From Candidatus Hydrogenedentota bacterium (GTDB taxonomy: Bacteria > Hydrogenedentota > Hydrogenedentia > Hydrogenedentales > SLHB01), in the NCBI GenBank assembly GCA_020849535.1, contig JADLGB010000161.1:1-34723 (forward strand): a DNA stretch of 34,723 nt. The letters run 5' to 3'. Of this stretch, positions 8,773-16,947 are shown piece by piece; the first letter of the stretch is position 1, and each line of letters opens with the position of its first letter. The notes under the pieces are model-generated. The model saw only the letters and a program-made list of their open reading frames with translations. It ran no database searches and was not told where the DNA came from. A program made the position numbers and the translations under genes.

Positions 8773-9936
8773 TCATCGGTCAATATCTGGAATGACCAGG
8801 TCGAGGCTGGATTGTATGGAAATGAAATCCGCGATTCGCCATCCCGGCGAAATCGCAGTGACGACCCAGAGGTTATTGAAATTGGGCGACCGAAAGTGCA
8901 GACGATATGGGATCTCCTGCTTGCCATCGGACGCAATGAGAACGCCAAACGCCCCGCGCGCCGTCTCCACTTGCCCGTAGTGAATGCCTTCCGGGAGAGT
9001 CAACTCGACGTTGTAGCGGATGGTTGAATAGGGACCTTCCGGAATGCCGTCAATGAGTTGCTGGATGATGCGGATCGACTCGCGCATCTCCTCCAGACGC
9101 ACGTAGTAACGGTCCCAGCAATCGCCTATGCTGCCGACCACGACGTTAAACTGGACCTTCCCGTACGCGCCATACGGCTCCGTCGCGCGGAGATCGAGTG
9201 GCACTCCGCTGGCCCGCACCACAGGTCCCGTGCAGCCCAGTGCGACGGCGCGCGCGCCATCGACAATGCCGACATTGCGCAGCCGCTCCTGGAAGATGAC
9301 GTTGCCGCTGAGCAGCGTTTCGTACTGCTCGACGCAGTCCTGCAGATAAGGCAACAGCTTCTTCACTTTCGCCGCGAAGTCGGGTTTGATGTCGTACATC
9401 AGGCCGCCCGGCTGGATATAATTCATTGTCAGACGCGCGCCAATGGTCTCTTCGAATATCTCGCCGATGATCTCGCGTTCGCGGAAGCCGTAGAGAAAGG
9501 CCGTATAGGCGCCCAAGTCCATCCCCGTCACACCCCACCAAAGCGCGTGGCTCTGAAGGCGCTGCAACTCCGCCATGATGGTTCGGATGACCTCGATGCG
9601 GTCGCTGGTCTCAATTCCCGCGGCGGTCTCGACCGTTTTCGCCACGGCCCAGTTATTCATGATCGCCGACAGGTAGTCCAGGCGGTCCGTATAGGGGATC
9701 ACCTGACGGTAGTTCAGGTGCTCGCACATTTTCTCAACGCCGCGATGCACGTAGCCCGGCACGGGGATGACTTCCTTGACGGTTTCGCCATCCAGACGCA
9801 CGACCACGCGCAGAGAACCGTGCGCGATCGGGTGCTGCGGGCCCATATTGACGAGGTATTCCTGCGTCGTCAGCTCGCTGTCGGCTTCCAGGGGAGCATG
9901 CAGCAGTTCATCGAGGGTGCGGACGTGTACGGTCAT
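8773..9936 (-). CDS. nuoD: NADH-quinone oxidoreductase subunit D (49 kDa-type)
   Basis: NuoD forms the quinone-reducing site with NuoB and descends from the [NiFe]-hydrogenase large subunit. The 387-residue product shows the conserved LVNMGPQHPIAHGSLR (quinone-site histidine in GPQHP), the PGYVHRGVEKMCEHLNYRQ segment, the DRLDYLSAIMNNWA stretch and the terminal SIQSSLDLVIPDIDR. The hydrogenase nickel-binding cysteines are absent, as expected for a complex I subunit. The frame is open to 9996, but ATG at 9936 overlaps the nuoC stop as ATGA and places the start correctly before the conserved region. Confidence 0.96.
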   Translation of the reverse strand: MTVHVRTLDELLHAPLEADSELTTQEYLVNMGPQHPIAHGSLRVVVRLDGETVKEVIPVPGYVHRGVEKMCEHLNYRQVIPYTDRLDYLSAIMNNWAVAKTVETAAGIETSDRIEVIRTIMAELQRLQSHALWWGVTGMDLGAYTAFLYGFREREIIGEIFEETIGARLTMNYIQPGGLMYDIKPDFAAKVKKLLPYLQDCVEQYETLLSGNVIFQERLRNVGIVDGARAVALGCTGPVVRASGVPLDLRATEPYGAYGKVQFNVVVGSIGDCWDRYYVRLEEMRESIRIIQQLIDGIPEGPYSTIRYNVELTLPEGIHYGQVETARGAFGVLIASDGKQEIPYRLHFRSPNFNNLWVVTAISPGWRIADFISIQSSLDLVIPDIDR

Positions 9937-10397
9937 TTGGGCAGTTCCAGCATGTACTCGTCCTGGTAGTCTTTGCGGAGCGGAAATCCCACCCAATCGT
10001 CTTCAAGGAAGACGCGGCGAAGGTCGGGATGATTGTCATAAAGCACGCCCATCAGGTCGTAGGCTTCGCGTTCCTGCCATTCGGCGATGGGCCATAGCCC
10101 GCACACGGAAGGTGCGACCGGGCGCGTCCGGTCGACGTCCGCGGCGACGATCAGCCAATGCCCATGGACGGTGGAATACAGGAGATAAATCAACTCGAAC
10201 CGGTTTTCGCCGGGATAATCGATGGCGGTGTGCGTGATCAGCAGGTCAAAACGTAGATCGGCGTGGTCCCGCAACGTCGTCATCACGGCGAGCAATTCGC
10301 CGGGCGCCACGGATACGGCCGGGCGGTCCGTGAGGGGCCGGCGGCGCAGCGTGGGATGTGCGGTTTCAACTAGCGCAAGGAGGCTCTCTGGATCCAT
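9933..10397 (-). CDS. nuoC: NADH-quinone oxidoreductase subunit C (30 kDa-type)
   Basis: NuoC is a peripheral-arm scaffold subunit packed against NuoD. The 154-residue protein has the family signature near its C-terminus: [20 protein letters not shown], then RRVF, then [12 protein letters not shown]. Length matches the short, unfused form; NuoC and NuoD are separate genes here, not the NuoCD fusion of enterobacteria. AAGGTGAG upstream supports ATG 10397. It overlaps the end of nuoB by 28 nt and nuoD by 4 nt. Confidence 0.95.
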   Translation of the reverse strand: MDPESLLALVETAHPTLRRRPLTDRPAVSVAPGELLAVMTTLRDHADLRFDLLITHTAIDYPGENRFELIYLLYSTVHGHWLIVAADVDRTRPVAPSVCGLWPIAEWQEREAYDLMGVLYDNHPDLRRVFLEDDWVGFPLRKDYQDEYMLELPK

Positions 10398-11062
10398 TCT
10401 CTCACCTTGCGCGCCCAGGGTTTCTGATTGGCGGCTTGCGTCACGTCGATCACATTCTCATTGGCCAGTGCCGCCCGGATTTCCGCGCGGATTTCGTGAA
10501 GGGACACATCTTCGGGAAGCGCGGCCATCACGGGTTTCCTGCGGACCCCGGGCTCCCGAATGGTCTCCCCCTCGCGGATCATGCGTTGTAGCGTGAGCAG
10601 TCCCCAGAAGAAGGCTTCGGGGCGCGGGGGGCATCCGGGCACATACACGTCCACCGGCACCACTTCATCGGCGCCGCGGACGACGGTGTACGAGTTGTAC
10701 ATGAAGGGACCGCCGGAAATGGCGCAGGAGCCCGTGGCAATCACATAGCGGGGTTCGGCCATCTGCTCGTACAAGAGCCGCATGCGCGGGGCCATCTTCT
10801 TCACGATGGCGCCGGCAATCACCATGAGATCGGCCTGACGCACGGAGGCACGGGCCACCTCGGCGCCGAAACGCGCCAAATCGTGGTGAGCGGCTCCGGT
10901 AGCCATAAGCATCTCGATGGCGCAGCACTTTGTACCGAACATCAGGGGCCATAGGCTGTTGGAACGGGCAAGGTTGATGGCCGCGTCCAGGCGGGTGATC
11001 GCCATGGCGCCTCCTGGGAAGCGTTCGACGATTCCTGGCAGTTTGCCCAGCGCTACACCCAT
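10370..11062 (-). CDS. nuoB: NADH-quinone oxidoreductase subunit B (N2 cluster subunit)
   Basis: NuoB holds cluster N2, the last [4Fe-4S] centre before quinone. All four ligands are visible: the tandem cysteines in GTKCCAIEM (46 and 47), Cys 113 in [12 protein letters not shown] and Cys 144 in [10 protein letters not shown]. The 230-residue length is within the family range, with a hydrophilic C-terminal tail of about 60 residues. AAGGACG lies 9 nt before the ATG, and the gene overlaps the end of nuoA by 10 nt. Confidence 0.97.
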   Translation of the reverse strand: MGVALGKLPGIVERFPGGAMAITRLDAAINLARSNSLWPLMFGTKCCAIEMLMATGAAHHDLARFGAEVARASVRQADLMVIAGAIVKKMAPRMRLLYEQMAEPRYVIATGSCAISGGPFMYNSYTVVRGADEVVPVDVYVPGCPPRPEAFFWGLLTLQRMIREGETIREPGVRRKPVMAALPEDVSLHEIRAEIRAALANENVIDVTQAANQKPWARKVREWIQRASLR

Positions 11063-11403
11063 TCGAGTACGTCCTTGCGCCAGGCATACGCGAGACCGAC
11101 GATGAGGACAAGGATGAAGATCCCCATCTCAATCAGTCCGGCAAGCCCCACCGTGCGGAAGACCACTGCCCATGGATACATGAGGGCTGCTTCCACATCA
11201 AAAACGAGGAAAAGAAGTCCGAAGAGGTAGTAACCGATGTTGAACTGGATCCAGGCCTGACCGATAGGTTGCTCGCCGCATTCGTAGGGCACGTCCTTGA
11301 GGCCCCCGGGAAAGCGTGGCGCGGCCAGGCGGGATACCAACAATCCGCCCCCAACCATTGCGGCCGCCAAGGCCACCATCGCCAATATAAAGAGGTATTC
11401 CAT
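11053..11403 (-). CDS. nuoA: NADH-quinone oxidoreductase subunit A
   Basis: NuoA is a three-helix membrane subunit. The 116-residue product starts with a helix ([18 protein letters not shown]), then has the diagnostic loop [15 protein letters not shown], the [20 protein letters not shown] helix with its conserved acidic residues, and a third helix ending in WRKDVLEWV. It is the first gene of the operon. I prefer ATG 11403, which gives a family-like N-terminus; the frame is also open to ATG 11436, adding 11 residues. Neither has a convincing ribosome site. Confidence 0.94.
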   Translation of the reverse strand: MEYLFILAMVALAAAMVGGGLLVSRLAAPRFPGGLKDVPYECGEQPIGQAWIQFNIGYYLFGLLFLVFDVEAALMYPWAVVFRTVGLAGLIEMGIFILVLIVGLAYAWRKDVLEWV

Positions 11404-11514
11404 GCGAATGCAGGCCCGCGCTGACGCGCTTGCCATTCCCCAAATCGTTCAGCTTCCCCCACCCGAGAGCACAGTGACTTCACGGCTGTGAGAAGCCACG
11501 GACAGATGGGGCTA

Positions 11515-11544
11515 ATCATAACTCGCCCATGCATGATAAAGCAA
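11515..11544 (-). promoter_or_regulatory. Candidate sigma70-type promoter for the nuo operon
   Basis: On the minus strand TTGCTT (11544-11539) and TATGAT (11520-11515) are separated by 18 nt. The predicted start of transcription near 11508 lies about 70-105 nt before nuoA. The match is fair, not strong; other weak boxes exist nearby. Confidence 0.35.
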
Positions 11545-11756
11545 ATGACAGTCGGAGCCCCGTAAGTGCTGTGACTTCAACGGATTACGTAATTCACACA
11601 AAAGCGCTACACACGGGGTGCACTCAACGTTGCGCAGCATGACAGCGATCATAACTACAATCGGTGCATACAGGGCCGGCAGAGCGCGCTTTGCGGTTGG
11701 GCAATAGATCATGGGGCAAATCCTTGAACCGGGAGTGACGACGCTTCTCAGGCTCG

Positions 11757-11785
11757 TTGACGGTGCGAAAAGATGGGTCTACATT
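11757..11785 (+). promoter_or_regulatory. Candidate sigma70-type promoter for the cNMP-domain gene
   Basis: TTGACG (11757-11762) and TACATT (11780-11785) have a 17-nt spacer. Transcription would begin near 11792, about 107 nt before the ATG at 11899. The -35 box is good and the -10 box matches 4 of 6 consensus bases. Confidence 0.35.
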
Positions 11786-11898
11786 GAAGATTGGTTGGAT
11801 ACTTGGCGCGTGGTGCAGGAGGTGGTCAATTGCGTTCGCTTCACGTGGACTGTGACAACCGTGCTTTCAACCAAGCGTGACCGTGGGAGGTATTCATC

Positions 11899-12336
11899 AT
11901 GGATTCTGACGAGCTATGCGGAATTCTGAAAGGCATGGCGTTTATGCAGACTCTCTCAGAACCGCTCAGGGAGAAGGTGGCGCGGATTCTACAGGAAGTC
12001 TCGGTGCTGCGAACTGTTCCATTTGGCGAAACCTGGATTCGTGAAGGGGACAGAACGAAGAACGTGGGCTACATCCTCCTGAAAGGATCCGTGTCGATCC
12101 GCAAGACTTCCGGAGAACTGCACTCGGAAGATGCCCCCGAGCTTATCGGGGAGATCATTCAATACAATCCTGCTCACTCCCGGGCCGCGACTGTTGTATC
12201 GACCGCCGATTGCGTTGTCATGCGATTCGAGTGGGACGACTTCTGGGCAAAGTGCGGCGACACGCTGTCTCAGGACGAAGCGCAGCACGTCAAGAGTGCC
12301 GTTGAAAGCTTCGCCTGGGAGCATTTCACGCGGTAG
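11899..12336 (+). CDS. Stand-alone cyclic nucleotide-binding (cNMP) domain protein
   Basis: The 145-residue protein appears to be a single cNMP-binding beta-barrel of the CRP/FNR type. Visible parts are the N-terminal helices (FMQTLSEPLREKVARILQEV), the strand-turn ETWIREGDRTKNVGYILLKG with the typical I-x-x-G-D turn, a short phosphate-cassette region around ELIGEI, and the final strand-helix VVMRFEWDDFWAKC. No helix-turn-helix, kinase or channel domain follows, so it is not a CRP-type regulator by itself. The cassette lacks the usual R-A-A/S residues, so nucleotide binding may be lost. GGGAGG at 11885-11890 gives a strong start. It ends 11 nt from the convergent Gfo/Idh gene. Its partner is unknown. 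Confidence 0.75.
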   Translation: MDSDELCGILKGMAFMQTLSEPLREKVARILQEVSVLRTVPFGETWIREGDRTKNVGYILLKGSVSIRKTSGELHSEDAPELIGEIIQYNPAHSRAATVVSTADCVVMRFEWDDFWAKCGDTLSQDEAQHVKSAVESFAWEHFTR

Positions 12337-12347
12337 CCACGCTGTTG

Positions 12348-13700
12348 TCACCCCGCAGGATGTTGCCATGGTTCGCGGTAGGGCCGCCGCAGCAACGCGT
12401 TGGCCTCCGGATCGTCTACCAGTTCCCGCTTTACGGGATCGTATTCGAGCGTCCTGCCGGTCTTCATGGCCAGATTCGCCAGAATGCAACTCGCGGACGA
12501 GATGTGTCCTTCCTCGATGTCGGCGCAAGGCCGGCTGCCGGTCTCAATGGCTGCGAGGAAGTCGAGCATGTGCCGGCGCGAGGCGGAGGCCGCGTACAGC
12601 TCGATATCTTTCTCGGTGAGGTCTTCGGGGTACTGCTCGCGCTCGTACAGGCAGTCCTCGTGAATCGGCTGACCATCGCCCAACGGGGTGAAATCGTAGT
12701 GTTCGAGATTGGCCTGGAGCGTGCCTTTGTCGCCGCAGATCGTCAACGCCCACGGATACTCGGGGTCGGGCGAGCTACCCCAGGTGCGGTGCTGCCAAGT
12801 CACAGTCAGGTCATCGTACGTGAAGGTCGCGGTTTGGGTATCACTGGTGTTTGCCGCGGATTCCTTCTGGACGAAGATCCCACCCGTTGAGGCGATGCGT
12901 TTGGGCCACCCCAGGCCGAGCATCCAGCGGGCCGCATCAAACATGTGCACGCACATGTCGCCGGTTATGCCGTTGCTGTATTCCATAAACGCGCGCCACC
13001 AGCCGCGGTGCGGCAGCTTGGTGTACGGGCGCAGGGGCGCGGGGCCGGTCCACATTTCGTAGTCCAGGAAATCGGGAATCGGGGCTTCCGGCGGATTCTC
13101 GTTCATCCGCATGTGGTAGTAGCAGCAGAGATCCACATGGGCCACTTTTCCAAGCAGCCCTGCTTGGACCACATTCTTCTTGGCGCTGATGAAGTGCGGC
13201 GTGCTTCGGCGTTGCGTACCCACCTGGACGACGCGGTTGTGCCGGCGCGCCGCGTCGAGCATCGCTTCGCTTTCGCGGACGTCGACGGCGGTGGGCTTCT
13301 GGACATACACATGGGCACCGGCTTCGATAGCCGCAATCGCCGTCAGCGCGTGCCAGTGGTCCGGCGTGCCAATCAGGACGATATCGAGGTCTTTCTCCGC
13401 GAGCATCTCCCGGTAGTCGCGATAGGTGCGTGGGACCTTGCCCGATTTCTGGCGCTGGCTGATAAGCTCAGCCGCTCCCGCCAGCATGTTCGCATCGACG
13501 TCGCAGATGGAGACGACCTCGACCGGGGCCACTTGAATCAACCTGCACACATCGCTTTTGCCGTACCACCCCGTGCCGATCACGCCCACACGCTTGACGG
13601 ACTGCTGGACGGCATCCGCGGCGTCCGCACCCAAGGCCGCCAACGCGGCCGAGGCGGAAGCCACTTGAAGAAAACTGCGGCGGTTCATTTTGAGGCTCAT
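12348..13700 (-). CDS. Tat-secreted Gfo/Idh/MocA family oxidoreductase
   Basis: The 450-residue protein opens with a twin-arginine signal (NRRSFLQVASASAALAALGA), so it is exported folded, probably with its NAD(P) bound. A Rossmann domain follows: GVIGTGWYG (glycines 42, 44, 47), then SICDVDA and the IGTPDHWHALTAIAAIEAG segment. The usual EKP catalytic motif reads QKP here (Lys 135). The C-terminal half has the sugar-dehydrogenase pattern GDMCVHMFDAARWMLGLGWP. Substrates of this family are usually sugars or cyclitols. GAGGAG before ATG 13700 decides the start over the internal ATG. It lies 113 nt after the LamG/alpha-barrel gene and is probably part of the same carbohydrate operon. Confidence 0.9.
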   Translation of the reverse strand: MSLKMNRRSFLQVASASAALAALGADAADAVQQSVKRVGVIGTGWYGKSDVCRLIQVAPVEVVSICDVDANMLAGAAELISQRQKSGKVPRTYRDYREMLAEKDLDIVLIGTPDHWHALTAIAAIEAGAHVYVQKPTAVDVRESEAMLDAARRHNRVVQVGTQRRSTPHFISAKKNVVQAGLLGKVAHVDLCCYYHMRMNENPPEAPIPDFLDYEMWTGPAPLRPYTKLPHRGWWRAFMEYSNGITGDMCVHMFDAARWMLGLGWPKRIASTGGIFVQKESAANTSDTQTATFTYDDLTVTWQHRTWGSSPDPEYPWALTICGDKGTLQANLEHYDFTPLGDGQPIHEDCLYEREQYPEDLTEKDIELYAASASRRHMLDFLAAIETGSRPCADIEEGHISSASCILANLAMKTGRTLEYDPVKRELVDDPEANALLRRPYREPWQHPAG

Positions 13701-13813
13701 ATCGTTCTCCTCACGTTGAGGCGGCCCGACTCATACGGACCACAGCATGTAATCACTGACAAGCCGGTGAAGATGAAGTTGCTCCGTCCAAACAAGAGTA
13801 CCCGAAAGCACGG

Positions 13814-16800
13814 TCAGTAGTCGCAGACGATGGCGAGGGGTCCCGCCGGTTCCTTGATGACGATGGTCTCGTTCTCCGCGCTCACCTCGGCGCCGTTTAC
13901 GGTAATGCGGGTTGCGGGTTGTTTTCCCGGATGGCGCACAACGAGGCGCAGTTCGGGCAACGGTGGTCCAGCAGGCGGGACAATGTCGATGGTCACTCGG
14001 TTCTCCGAGGCCAGCGTCCGCAGGGCCATGGGGCCGTAATAGGTGGGCGCGTCCTCGACGACGATGGATTGTCCCGGCGCGAACCAGCGGCGCGGGCAGC
14101 CGCGCAGCAGCCACAGCACGCCGGGGCCCTGCTCGTCGATAACCATGCGCTTGAACATGTCGAGCATGCGGCCATTACCCGAGGCGTTGGGCTGGAACGG
14201 AGAGTAGTTGGCGTCGCTCACGTGGATGCGCTCAACTGTCTGGAAGCAGTCCTGCGACAGGCCATAGGCCATGTTCGAGTAGAAGATGAGCAGGGCTTTC
14301 TCGGTTTCGCCCCGCGCGAGGAAGTTCTGGAAGTACCCGCGTTCGCAGGAATTCACGTACCAGAACGGGTTCTTCTTGCCGAGTTCCTTCGGCTCATCCA
14401 TGCGGTTCGTCAGGCCGGCGAGCGTGCCCCAGGTGTGCTGGAGATACTGGAACATGCCGGCAAAGCGGGGGTCGGTGCGCGCATCGAGCAGGCCGGTGCC
14501 GAACATGCACGCCGGACCGTCCGCCCACCAAAGACCTCCCTGCTCTCCTGGCGTGCAAGGCACGAGGTTTGGCACGAACAGCAGCCCTGTCTCAGGGTCG
14601 ACGTGCTGCGCCTGCTCGATAGCCGCCAGCAGACAGTCCCGATACTCATCCGCTTCGCCCACCATACGGTCCGCCTCGGGGAAACCGGCGGTAAGAAATG
14701 CCTGTGCCATCGTGGACATGCCTTGCCACGTGTAGGTATCGGAGAAGAAGAAGTAGTGCCAGTCGTTCCAGTCGTGGACGCGCCCCTTCGGCAGAAGACC
14801 GAAGTAGGCGGCCGGTTCGCCCGCATCGGTGTAGCGGCGGGTTCGCGCCCGCTCTCCCTGAATCCAATCCCACGCGGCGAGGATGCTCTCCTTGTTCTGC
14901 TTGAGCCATTCGTCGTCGTGTGAGTATCGGTATTTCTCCGCCATGGCCCACATCACGGAGCCCGTCTCGCACATCCACCGCAAAAGGAAATTGCCCGAGT
15001 AACAGCCGTAAGTGGATTTGATCTCGCCCTCCGGGCCGCGTCCCGGCTCGGCGTAAACGCCAAGTCCTGTTTGGCGCTCGGTGAAGTACTTTAGTGTCGG
15101 CTCCATCTCGCGGTGATAGCCGATGGAGCAAAGCGGCACCACCATGTGGGCGCATTCCCAGGGCCACACACCTTCCCAAACAGGCGACTGGTAGGGTGCA
15201 TGCCACGGCCGCTCCGGAATCTTCGTAACGCCTCCCAGGCACGACAAGATAAGGTGCCGGTAGATGTCATTCAGACGCGGCTCGGGAGTTGTCAGCTTCA
15301 TGCCCACGGAAAGCGCGCGGTCCCAGTATGCCTCCGCGCGCGCCTGTGCAGCCTCGAAGGTCACCTCGCGCATACGCAAGCGTTCCTCCGCGGGAAAGAG
15401 GGCCGAAGTTCCGGCCATAACGAAATCGACTGTCCCTGTTTCGTTCGGCTGCAGTTCGAGATTGAAGCGCACGGCATTGCTGAGTGTGGAGGGAAGAAGC
15501 GGATCGGCCGTGCCCGTCGCAAAGTCATTCAACGCCTCGGCCTGTACCGGCACGCTTGCCCGATACGTGAGCAGGGTGCGCTCGCCGAGGGCAACCGCAT
15601 CTCCATCCACAGCAAGGCCGAGCGGAGGAGTCACCCATCGCGACGCGGAAGCGAGGAACGGCGAGTAGTTGGTGTTCTGGGTTCCCTCCGTCAAGCCCAC
15701 GAGAAGAAACAATGGAATCGGGCGTGGCGCGTCTCCGGTGTTGCGCACGGCCATTCGCACGACGGCGTATTGCGTTTCATCGCCGGTCACCGTCTCTTCA
15801 TCGCGCGGCAGAATGGTGAAAGCTGTCTGATCGATGTGGAAGTCCGAAGCGTCCCATCGGCTCTCCACGGCAGGTTGATATCCCTTGTGCAAAGTTCGGC
15901 TCACGGTGTACATGTCTGGCAGTTGAAATGGGTCGCCCGCGGCAAACCCCACCGCGTAGGACTCATTTGGCCGCCCCAACGCGATGGAGAGGTCTGGATG
16001 CACGTAGACGACGTCCGAATAATAGCGCGCCTGGATCGGCACACGCAGTGACATGGGCGCAGCGAGACCAGTCACATCCTCAAAAGCCGCCTCGTACTGC
16101 CGCTCCGCAACGCCGTCGAGTGTGGGACTCCGATTGAGGCGCTCCCAGGCCTGTTCGTAGGCCGGCCTGGCCGCTTCGCGTGACTGTTCGAAGCGTTTGA
16201 TCGCCTTGAGGTCTTCACTGGCCGCAAGACGCACGCGATCGAAGTCCGGTGCATCGATCGTCTGAGACAACGTCAAGTCATCAATTGCAGCATCGGATTC
16301 GTGTCCGTCGAGCACACCCATCCAGCGCGTCACGCAGGGAAGGGACCCCACATGAAAACGCGTCTGCTCCCGGGGCATCCCGCCCACAAAATGCGTGTAG
16401 TGCCGAAGAACACCATCGACGTATAGCGCTCGGCAGCGCGGCTCTTCGTCCCAGCACACGACGACGTGGTGCCACTCGCCGGCTTGCCAATCCACTTTCG
16501 TGGCAAGCCCGCCCAGCGCGCCGTCCCCGCCAAAGTAGAGAATCCCTCTTCCGTCACGTCCAAGATGCCCGAGTACCGCTCTGTTTTCGTGTCCGGGATC
16601 GCTGTCGATTCCCCAGAAATACCGGTCGGCGTAATCGTCGCGGCTATTCCAATTGGGCCGTATCCACAGGTCCAACGTGCCCCGTGTGGGATCGAAGCGC
16701 CCGCCGCAGTCGTAGGCGAGCTCCGCTCCCTTGACGAACTCCGCCGCGAAGCCGCTGCGGCCATTCGTGAATCGGACGCCATTGCTGACCACCGCATCCT

Positions 16801-16897
16801 GTGTCCCACCATCAAAGTTCAGCGTAAACGCCTGTTCATCGCCTGCGGCGTTCGCCACGATGACTAATCCTGCACAGATCGCCGAAAGGCTTCTCAT
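13814..16897 (-). CDS. Secreted LamG plus alpha/alpha-barrel (six-hairpin-like) putative glycosidase
   Basis: The 1027-residue protein has a signal peptide (about residues 1-19) and a LamG domain at about 22-215 (GTLDLWIRP, WHHVVVCWD, DGVLRHYT, AIDDLTLS). A beta-sandwich-like middle region follows (about 280-510), then a helical domain at about 540-900 with features of six-hairpin glycosidases: PVWEGVWPWECAH (Glu 575 and 581 are acid candidates), GNFLLRWMCETG, and FGLLPKGRVHDWNDW. The end is a small beta domain. I recognise the fold type but not a CAZy family, so the glycoside cleaved cannot be named. AGAGGT upstream supports ATG 16897. It lies 50 nt after the clan GH-A gene in the same direction. 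Confidence 0.7.
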   Translation of the reverse strand: MRSLSAICAGLVIVANAAGDEQAFTLNFDGGTQDAVVSNGVRFTNGRSGFAAEFVKGAELAYDCGGRFDPTRGTLDLWIRPNWNSRDDYADRYFWGIDSDPGHENRAVLGHLGRDGRGILYFGGDGALGGLATKVDWQAGEWHHVVVCWDEEPRCRALYVDGVLRHYTHFVGGMPREQTRFHVGSLPCVTRWMGVLDGHESDAAIDDLTLSQTIDAPDFDRVRLAASEDLKAIKRFEQSREAARPAYEQAWERLNRSPTLDGVAERQYEAAFEDVTGLAAPMSLRVPIQARYYSDVVYVHPDLSIALGRPNESYAVGFAAGDPFQLPDMYTVSRTLHKGYQPAVESRWDASDFHIDQTAFTILPRDEETVTGDETQYAVVRMAVRNTGDAPRPIPLFLLVGLTEGTQNTNYSPFLASASRWVTPPLGLAVDGDAVALGERTLLTYRASVPVQAEALNDFATGTADPLLPSTLSNAVRFNLELQPNETGTVDFVMAGTSALFPAEERLRMREVTFEAAQARAEAYWDRALSVGMKLTTPEPRLNDIYRHLILSCLGGVTKIPERPWHAPYQSPVWEGVWPWECAHMVVPLCSIGYHREMEPTLKYFTERQTGLGVYAEPGRGPEGEIKSTYGCYSGNFLLRWMCETGSVMWAMAEKYRYSHDDEWLKQNKESILAAWDWIQGERARTRRYTDAGEPAAYFGLLPKGRVHDWNDWHYFFFSDTYTWQGMSTMAQAFLTAGFPEADRMVGEADEYRDCLLAAIEQAQHVDPETGLLFVPNLVPCTPGEQGGLWWADGPACMFGTGLLDARTDPRFAGMFQYLQHTWGTLAGLTNRMDEPKELGKKNPFWYVNSCERGYFQNFLARGETEKALLIFYSNMAYGLSQDCFQTVERIHVSDANYSPFQPNASGNGRMLDMFKRMVIDEQGPGVLWLLRGCPRRWFAPGQSIVVEDAPTYYGPMALRTLASENRVTIDIVPPAGPPLPELRLVVRHPGKQPATRITVNGAEVSAENETIVIKEPAGPLAIVCDY

Positions 16898-16947
16898 GTC
16901 ATTACCTCTTCATTCGCTACCGTCGAACGCACCTGCAGGCCACTGAA

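Larger units (their letters stand above)
11437..11898. other. Divergent intergenic region between nuoA and the cNMP-domain gene
   Basis: This stretch of about 460 bp separates two divergent genes and must hold the promoters for both. Two short open frames in it (11512-11712 on the minus strand, 11711-11929 on the plus strand) lack a ribosome site and recognisable sequence, so I do not call them genes. The centre (about 11570-11660) is less GC-rich than the flanks. I see no RNA gene, riboswitch fold or long repeat. Confidence 0.5.

Noticed and set aside
11512..11929. Two short open frames in the nuoA-cNMP gap (11512-11712 minus, 11711-11929 plus)
   Set aside because: Neither has a ribosome site, domain or membrane segment, and one overlaps the start of the cNMP gene. 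I treat the stretch as regulatory DNA.
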